From RI-92 sp037384645 (lineage in GTDB: Bacteria; Pseudomonadota; Gammaproteobacteria; UBA6429; Thiohalophilaceae), in the NCBI GenBank assembly GCA_037384645.1, contig JARRNT010000022.1, positions 1 through 29,163 of the forward strand: a stretch of 29,163 bases of DNA. Reading direction: 5' to 3'. The position numbers and the translations under genes are program-made. The notes under the pieces are model-generated. The model did no database searches. It had not been told where the DNA came from and saw only the letters and a program-made list of their open reading frames with translations. This document shows, in pieces, positions 24,626 to 29,163 of the stretch; the stretch's first letter is position 1; each line of letters begins with the position of its first letter.

Positions 24626-25228
24626 ATGTCAGATTTATTCAAACAGAAAGCCGGTGACTGGGACGCCAGTCAAATGCGAGTGCAACTCTCCAGCGCCATC
24701 GGATCGTCCATTCTTAAACACGTGCCCCTTGATGAGAAAATGGACGTGATGGATTTCGGTGCCGGTACCGGCCTGCTGACCTCACACATCGCGGCCAAAG
24801 TGCGCCGGATCGCGGCTGTCGATACCTCAAAGTCCATGCTTGAACAACTGGCCGACAAGCCGGAATTCAAGGATAAGGTCACGCCGATTTGTCAGGACAT
24901 CACCGAACAGCCGCTCGATAGCCGCTTCGATCTGATTATCAGCGCCATGGCCATGCATCACGTGGAAGACACCCACAAACTGTTTTCCAGCTTTGCCAGA
25001 CACCTGCAACCTGGCGGTCGTATCGCACTTGCTGACCTCGACAAGGAAGACGGCACCTTCCACCCTGCCGATGCCGAAGGTGTATTTCATCACGGTTTTG
25101 CGCGGGATGCGTTACAGGCGATTATCGCGGATAACGGTTTTAGCGACATTCGGTTTGAAACCGCTCATACGGTGGACAAGGAAGGCAAGCGCTATCCGAT
25201 CTTTCTCGTGGTTGCCAGTAAACACTAA
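24626..25228 (+). CDS. Class I SAM-dependent methyltransferase (Methyltransf_11 type)
   Basis: 200-residue cytoplasmic enzyme. SAM motif I is VMDFGAGTGLLT at 41-52; the acidic end of strand 2 is AAVDTSKSML at about 63-72; motif FDLIISAMAMHHVEDT at about 101-116 and HLQPGGRIALADLD at about 126-139 complete the fold. The N-terminal FKQKAGDWD is common in small-molecule methyltransferases, and the length is normal. I took the ATG at 24626 because AGGA stands upstream and homology begins there, although the frame is open from 24482. The substrate cannot be inferred. A hairpin follows at 25288-25319. Confidence 0.88.
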   Translation: MSDLFKQKAGDWDASQMRVQLSSAIGSSILKHVPLDEKMDVMDFGAGTGLLTSHIAAKVRRIAAVDTSKSMLEQLADKPEFKDKVTPICQDITEQPLDSRFDLIISAMAMHHVEDTHKLFSSFARHLQPGGRIALADLDKEDGTFHPADAEGVFHHGFARDALQAIIADNGFSDIRFETAHTVDKEGKRYPIFLVVASKH

Positions 25229-25287
25229 AAGTCAAAGGGATAATAACTCTCGGGCACAGGATTGCTGGTTGCTGTGGCTATGTCGCC

Positions 25288-25319
25288 AGCTCCCCTCTCA
25301 TTGCGAATGGCGGGGAGCT
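25288..25319 (+). terminator. Hairpin after the methyltransferase gene, possible terminator
   Basis: AGCTCCCC (25288-25295) pairs perfectly with GGGGAGCT (25312-25319) around a 16-base loop, 60 bases after the stop codon. The T-tract is absent directly after it. A second AT hairpin (AAAAATT-CGT-AATTTTT) stands at 25334-25350 and may supply the weak-pairing end. Confidence 0.4.
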
Positions 25320-25439
25320 CAGCAACAGCGTGTAAAAATTCGTAATTTTTCCCCTGTTTGCGGACTGTTCCCGTACAGTAGCCTTGCCATCATGCTATTT
25401 ATATAACGTTGTTATGCCTTACCTGTCGGGAGAAACCGG

Positions 25440-25901
25440 GTGATTCACCGTAAAACTGGCCTTTATACAAGCCTGGCCCTGCTGGTGATGATGCTAGCTG
25501 GCGCCGCCCGGGCAGAACTGGGCGGTAGCATTGCAACCGTCCAGGCTGATCAGGCCAGGATGAAAGCCGCGGTTCGCCCCGGCACCAGCGGACCGGGGTA
25601 TAGCGTGCATGTGATGCAAACCCCGTCCGGGATCACCGTCCGCGAATATGCCGACACCAGTGGTAATGTGTTTGCCGTCACCTGGCAAGGCCCCTTCATG
25701 CCCGACCTCAAGCAACTGCTGGGCCCGTACTTCAGCAATTATGTCGGCGCAGCGCGCAAACGCCATGGCGGACTTCATCACCTGACGGTGGCCGATAAGA
25801 ACCTGGTGGTCCATTCGCAAGGCCACATGCGCGCCTTTTCCGGGATCGCTTATTTGCCGGCCAAACTCCCGACCGGGGTCAAGCCGGCTGATCTGCAATA
25901 A
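25440..25901 (+). CDS. DUF2844 family secreted protein
   Basis: 153 residues, starting at GTG 25440 with GGGAG about 8 bases upstream. A signal peptide is visible (YTSLALLVMMLAGAARA|E, cleavage near residue 25). The mature part has GGSIATVQADQARM at its start, then ITVREYADTSGNVFAVTWQGPFMPDL (about 61-86) and YFSNYVGAARKRHGG, both typical of DUF2844. It has no Cys. The next gene (DUF3443) starts 3 bases after its stop codon, so the two are one unit; this pair is common in betaproteobacteria and some relatives. Biochemical role unknown. A chaperone, propeptide-like or substrate role for the neighbour is speculation. Confidence 0.85.
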   Translation: MIHRKTGLYTSLALLVMMLAGAARAELGGSIATVQADQARMKAAVRPGTSGPGYSVHVMQTPSGITVREYADTSGNVFAVTWQGPFMPDLKQLLGPYFSNYVGAARKRHGGLHHLTVADKNLVVHSQGHMRAFSGIAYLPAKLPTGVKPADLQ

Positions 25902-25904
25902 ACA

Positions 25905-27146
25905 ATGCGACTGCGACTCAGGCATTTTCGACTTGCCCTGTGCCTGCTGCTGGCCTCGTCGCTCGCGGCCTGCGGCGGCGGCAGCAGTACGGTCAAGAAC
26001 AGCACAACCACCACTGCCGCCTCCATCATCAATGGCAGTAACGTCGCAAGCCTGAGCGTGGATTCCGGCCCGTCCACCCTGCCGTCCAGTCAGTACACCG
26101 TGAACGAGGTCTTCACCGACGTGACCATCTGCGATTCGGAGGCGGCCGATAACTGCAAAACAATCGATCATATCCTGGTGGATACCGGCTCCACCGGCCT
26201 GCGCATCATTGCCTCGGCCATACCGGCTGGACTGAACCTGCCACAAATGCAGGACGCCTCGAATAAAAACATCGCTGAATGCGGCATGTTTGCTGATGGT
26301 TACACCTGGGGACCGGTCAAAAAGGCCACCATCAAGCTCGCCGATCAAACCGCCCTGTCCGTGCCGATCCAGGTCATCGCCGAACCGGGTTTCAATAGCG
26401 TGCCCACTGCCTGCGCCAATACGGGCAAATCCGAAAATGACGTGTCCTCGTTCGGTGCCAATGGTGTCCTCGGCATTGGTTATTTTTTGCAGGACTGCGG
26501 GACCTACTGTGTTAAAAACATTCCTGCCCCCGCCATCTATTACGCCTGCACCAGCACTGGCTGTAACGGTACCATCCTGGCCACTGCCGATCAGCTCAAC
26601 AATCCGGTCAGCCTGTTTGGCCCGGGTTATAACAATGGTGTCATGCTCAGCCTGCCAGGCCTGCCCAGCAACGGGGAACTGGACGTGCTCGGTTCACTGG
26701 TGCTCGGGGTCAACTCGCAGAGCAACAACCAGCTGGACAGCACACAGATTTACCAGGTCAACGCCAGTACCGGTAACCTGACCACGGTCTACAGAGGCCA
26801 GTCGCTCACCGGCAGCTTCATCGACAGTGGCTCCAACGGTTTGTATTTTAATGACAGCACGATCCCCGGCTGTACAACGGCAACCGGGTTTTATTGTCCA
26901 ACCTCGACGCTGAATCTGTCGGCAACGATTAAGGACATCAATGGTACCCAGGCGAATATCAGTTTCAATATCGCCAACGCCGAGACCCTCTTTCAATCCG
27001 GCAACACCGCCTTCAGCGATCTCGGCGGGGGTGGTTTCACCAACACTTTCGACTGGGGGCTACCGTTCTTTTACGGACGCAAGGTGTTTGTCGTGTTCGA
27101 AGGGCAAAATGTCGGTGGCAGCACCGGGCCCTTCATCGCCTTCTAA
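25905..27146 (+). CDS. DUF3443 family lipoprotein with pepsin-like double Asp-(T/S)-Gly motifs
   Basis: 413 residues. A lipobox LAAC puts the lipidated Cys at 23, followed by GGGSS, so it should be anchored by lipid. Two motifs stand out: HILVDTGSTGLRI (Asp93) and SFIDSGSNGLYF (Asp307), 214 residues apart. Each is the hydrophobic-D-T/S-G-S/T pattern of pepsin-type aspartic peptidases. NGVLGIGYF (about 186-194) resembles the pepsin GILGL strand, and the end WGLPFFYGRKVFVVFEG resembles the pepsin G-D-x-F-x-R-x-Y-x-V-F-D block. Ten Cys lie in the mature protein, suggesting disulfides. The start ATG has no good ribosome site and probably relies on coupling to DUF2844, 3 bases upstream. Family membership is fairly sure; protease activity is inference. 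Confidence 0.83.
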   Translation: MRLRLRHFRLALCLLLASSLAACGGGSSTVKNSTTTTAASIINGSNVASLSVDSGPSTLPSSQYTVNEVFTDVTICDSEAADNCKTIDHILVDTGSTGLRIIASAIPAGLNLPQMQDASNKNIAECGMFADGYTWGPVKKATIKLADQTALSVPIQVIAEPGFNSVPTACANTGKSENDVSSFGANGVLGIGYFLQDCGTYCVKNIPAPAIYYACTSTGCNGTILATADQLNNPVSLFGPGYNNGVMLSLPGLPSNGELDVLGSLVLGVNSQSNNQLDSTQIYQVNASTGNLTTVYRGQSLTGSFIDSGSNGLYFNDSTIPGCTTATGFYCPTSTLNLSATIKDINGTQANISFNIANAETLFQSGNTAFSDLGGGGFTNTFDWGLPFFYGRKVFVVFEGQNVGGSTGPFIAF

Positions 27147-27417
27147 TCTCCCGAGCAGACCGACCGCTTTCGCGCCGAGCTTTTTGCCTGCCTGCTGTCA
27201 ACGCCTGGCCCATCCGTGCGTTAAATTCAATAGACCAGCGGGCGAACCAGGTGCCGCGGCAAATCGGCCAAAGCCGGCCCGCCACACGCAAGCGGTGAGT
27301 CTGCAACAGGTAGTGGCGTCATTGGCAACGCGCATCCCCGAGCGCTCCGTCGCGGTCGCTCGCCTGAGTCCCCGGGCCCTGCGGGCAGCCCACAAATGCA
27401 ATACTGCTAAACAGGTG
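27147..27417. other. Gap between DUF3443 and DUF1501 genes
   Basis: 271 bases. One frame is open over the whole gap (continuing from inside the DUF3443 gene in another frame to a stop at 27442-27444), but no motif was found. In other genomes DUF1501 genes often follow a DUF1800 gene; I looked for a remnant here and could not support one. Confidence 0.4.
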
Positions 27418-28349
27418 ATGCCAGGAAACGACGCGATTTGCTGAAATTTGCTGCCGCCGGTACGACAGGACTGCTGCTCCCGCTCGGCAACAACGCCTGG
27501 CCGCGCGCAGCGCCACGCATGGCCCGCGCCCGGTGGTTCCTGTTCCTGCCTGGCGCCGTCGACGGTCTCAACGTGGTCGCCCCCTACGCCGAAGAGGCCT
27601 ATTACGATTATCGCCGGAGTATTGCCCTCGATCCTCCCGGCTCAGCCGATGGCCTGCTGGATCTCGATGGTCACTTCGGGCTGCATCCAGCACTGGCGCC
27701 ACTGATGCCACTGATGCCACTCTGGAATCAGCGCCAGCTGGCCTTTGTCCATGCCTGTGGCTCACCGGACTCGGCTCGCTCGCATTTTGAGGCCCAGGCC
27801 TACATGGAAACCGCCACTCCTGGCGTCCCGACCACGCGTACCGGCTGGCTCAATCGCCTGACCCTGCGTTATGGGCGTGCCGCCGACATGGTGGTATTTG
27901 GCCCGATCCAGCCCCTGATTACCCGCGGTCCGGCCCCGACGGCGACCTTCCCGGTCGGGCGCGGTGCCACCCACCTCAAACCACTGGCCGAGGGGCTGGC
28001 TACGTTCTGGCAAAGCCTGGGGCCGCTCTGGCAGGATAGCGTGGTCCTGGTTATCTCCGAATTCGGGCAGACTGCCCGCGAAAATGGCGACCGCGGCACC
28101 GATCATGCTCACGGCAATGTACACTGGGTACTCGGTGGCAAGATACACGGCGGACGGATATACGGCGACTGGCGCGGACTGGCTGAGCATGCCCTGCCCC
28201 AGCAGTGGGACCTGCCGGTCACCACCGACTTTCTTTCCGTGATCGATCTCGTCCTGCACAAGTACCTGGCGACGAATAAGGCCATTCGCCATCACGTGCT
28301 ACCGGATTTCACTCCCGACTATCAGCACATCCAGGTCCTGTTTGCATAA
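27418..28349 (+). pseudogene. Damaged DUF1501 family gene (Tat-signal frameshift, internal deletion)
   Basis: DUF1501 proteins are Tat-exported, about 380-430 residues, alkaline-phosphatase-like. The body is clear: RARWFLFLPGAVDGLNVVAPY, SARSHFEAQAYMETATPG, VVLVISEFGQTARENG, GTDHAHGNVHWVLGGKIHGGRIYG. Two defects are visible. (1) The only ATG, at 27418, is out of frame by one base: the Tat motif RKRRDLLKF (27423-27449) is read in another frame that has no ATG or GTG before it, only a TTG at 27438 that would drop the twin arginines. (2) About 100 residues that normally stand between the GP...L block and the PLAEGLATFW block, including GGWDTH, are missing; the text jumps from FPVGRGA to THLKPLAEG. 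It is likely a non-functional relic unless the first defect is a sequencing error. Confidence 0.72.
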
Positions 28350-28476
28350 CCGCTAAATTCTGCAGGTTATTTGCAGCCGCAGAATAATATGGAGACAATT
28401 GTGGTTTGAACCTTTAGCACTACGCACAGGTCGAAAAACTAGTGTTAACCTTATTCAACTAAAAGAAAGAGATGTT

Positions 28477-29052
28477 ATGCAAAATGTATTTCGCAGACTC
28501 AGTCTGCCTTTGTTCCTGTTAGTTCTGTTAAGCGTCTTCAGCCTCCAGGCCAACGCCGCAACTGGCCACAACCGGATGGAAAAGATTGCCGGCTCCATGC
28601 TCAAACACATTGGCCAGGCAACCTATGTAAAGGAAGGTAAAGGACCTCATATCATTTATATCTTCTTCGATCCCAATTGTCCCTATTGCCACCGCCTGTA
28701 CGAACATACCCGCAAATGGATCAAGCAGGGCAAGGTCCAGTTACGCTGGATTCCGGTTGGTATCCTCACCACCACCAGTCCTGGCAAGGCCGCCGCTATC
28801 CTCGGTGCCAAAGATCCGCTCAAGGCGTTCTATTATAATGAAAATCATTATAAAAACGGTGGTGGCATTGAAGAAGACCTGCCCTCTGCCAGTACGGACA
28901 AGAAACTCAAGGCCAATGCCGCATTACTCGCACGCAGCCGTGTCGGCGCGGTCCCGGCCATGTTATTCAGAACCAAGGACAATAAACCGTACCTCATCGA
29001 AGGCGCACCGCCTACAGATAAACTGCCGATCATCCTGGCAAACGTAAAATAG
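28477..29052 (+). CDS. DsbG/DsbC-like periplasmic thiol-disulfide oxidoreductase
   Basis: 191 residues. A signal peptide ends near residue 27 (LQANA|A). The thioredoxin-fold catalytic part follows: IIYIFFDPNCPYCHRLYEH (active site Cys68-Pro-Tyr-Cys71), then WIPVGILTTTSPGKAAAILGAKDPLKAF, close to the E. coli DsbG block, and VGAVPAMLF with the cis-Pro at 160. The N-terminal dimerisation domain of DsbC/DsbG is largely missing; only about 30 residues precede the catalytic domain, so it may be a monomer acting as oxidase or reductase. I used the ATG at 28477, preceded by AAGAAAGAGA, where the signal peptide begins. It sits about 130 bases after the DUF1501 relic; the Cys-rich DUF3443 lipoprotein upstream is a possible client. 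Confidence 0.88.
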   Translation: MQNVFRRLSLPLFLLVLLSVFSLQANAATGHNRMEKIAGSMLKHIGQATYVKEGKGPHIIYIFFDPNCPYCHRLYEHTRKWIKQGKVQLRWIPVGILTTTSPGKAAAILGAKDPLKAFYYNENHYKNGGGIEEDLPSASTDKKLKANAALLARSRVGAVPAMLFRTKDNKPYLIEGAPPTDKLPIILANVK

Positions 29053-29070
29053 GTAACCGGCAATGACGCT

Positions 29071-29092
29071 CCGCCATGGTGCACCATGGCGG
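29071..29092. repeat. Perfect 22-base palindrome after the DsbG-like gene
   Basis: CCGCCATGGT-GC-ACCATGGCGG: arms of 10 bases around a GC centre, self-complementary across all 22 positions, starting 18 bases after the stop codon. No T-tract follows (CAGCCCG), so it is not a standard terminator. With no loop bases it is a poor hairpin, more like a cruciform or dimer site, although inner pairs can open to form a loop. Confidence 0.6.
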
Positions 29093-29163
29093 CAGCCCGT
29101 CATAAGCTGGTGCGCCTTATCAGCACCGCTTCTGCTTTATCAGGCTGTAGACGTTGGTTTTCA

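Noticed and set aside
27147..27417. Possible remnant of a DUF1800 gene, expected before DUF1501
   Set aside because: All frames were compared with the usual DUF1800 C-terminal pattern and no convincing match was found; only a vague Ala/Arg-rich similarity.
26941..27444. 167-codon open frame overlapping the end of the DUF3443 gene
   Set aside because: Shadow frame of a GC-rich coding region; no motif and no own start signal.
27702..27720. Short tandem repeat (CTGATGCCA twice) in the DUF1501 relic
   Set aside because: Two 9-base copies encoding LMPLMP; in frame and trivial.
1..29125. CTTATCAGCA at 1-10 and again at 29116-29125, as a possible terminal repeat
   Set aside because: Only 10 bases match and the flanks differ; the window edges are arbitrary.

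Overview
The window reads as chromosomal DNA of a gammaproteobacterium with an environmental, Gram-negative lifestyle. This is an inference. It rests on outer-membrane beta-barrels and lipobox and Tat signals, a SodB-type iron superoxide dismutase, two long GGDEF-EAL proteins, a TauE/SafE exporter next to a TIGR02186-type protein, and a DUF2844/DUF3443 pair. No phage, integrase, transposase, CRISPR array, tRNA or rRNA was recognised. Genes lie on both strands in short operons separated by several intergenic gaps of 300-700 bases.

Layout. 141-1229 (-): DUF2846 plus beta-barrel envelope protein. 1923-4169 (+): operon of a universal stress protein, a TauE/SafE exporter and a TIGR02186 membrane-anchored protein. 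4194-4541 (-): small four-helix membrane protein. 4733-11107 (-): tight five-gene operon with a Tat-exported binding protein, LivH, a fused LivM-LivG, LivF and MmsA, so uptake of a branched-chain-type substrate is coupled to CoA-acylating semialdehyde oxidation. 11606-13804 (-): outer-membrane barrel, a MerB-like organomercurial lyase with its full catalytic triad, and a haloacid-dehalogenase-type HAD hydrolase. 13989-15101 (+): a divergent O-methyltransferase-like protein, sharing an intergenic region that holds an FNR/CRP-like palindrome.

15360-24202: a CHASE-PAS-GGDEF-EAL protein, an AlkA-type glycosylase, sodB with a clear intrinsic terminator, a small exported two-cysteine protein, a second sensor-HAMP-GAF-GGDEF-EAL protein and an orphan GspG-like pseudopilin. 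24626-25228 (+): a class I SAM methyltransferase. 25440-29052 (+): DUF2844 protein, DUF3443 lipoprotein, a damaged DUF1501 gene and a DsbG-like thiol oxidoreductase, followed by a perfect 22-base palindrome.

The strongest leads are two. First, the DUF3443 lipoprotein carries two Asp-Thr/Ser-Gly motifs and other marks of a pepsin-like bilobal fold, beside a secreted partner and a disulfide enzyme. Second, a MerB homologue with intact Cys/Asp/Cys sits outside any visible mer operon, paired with an outer-membrane barrel. The DUF1501 gene appears broken by a frameshift in its Tat signal and by a large internal deletion.
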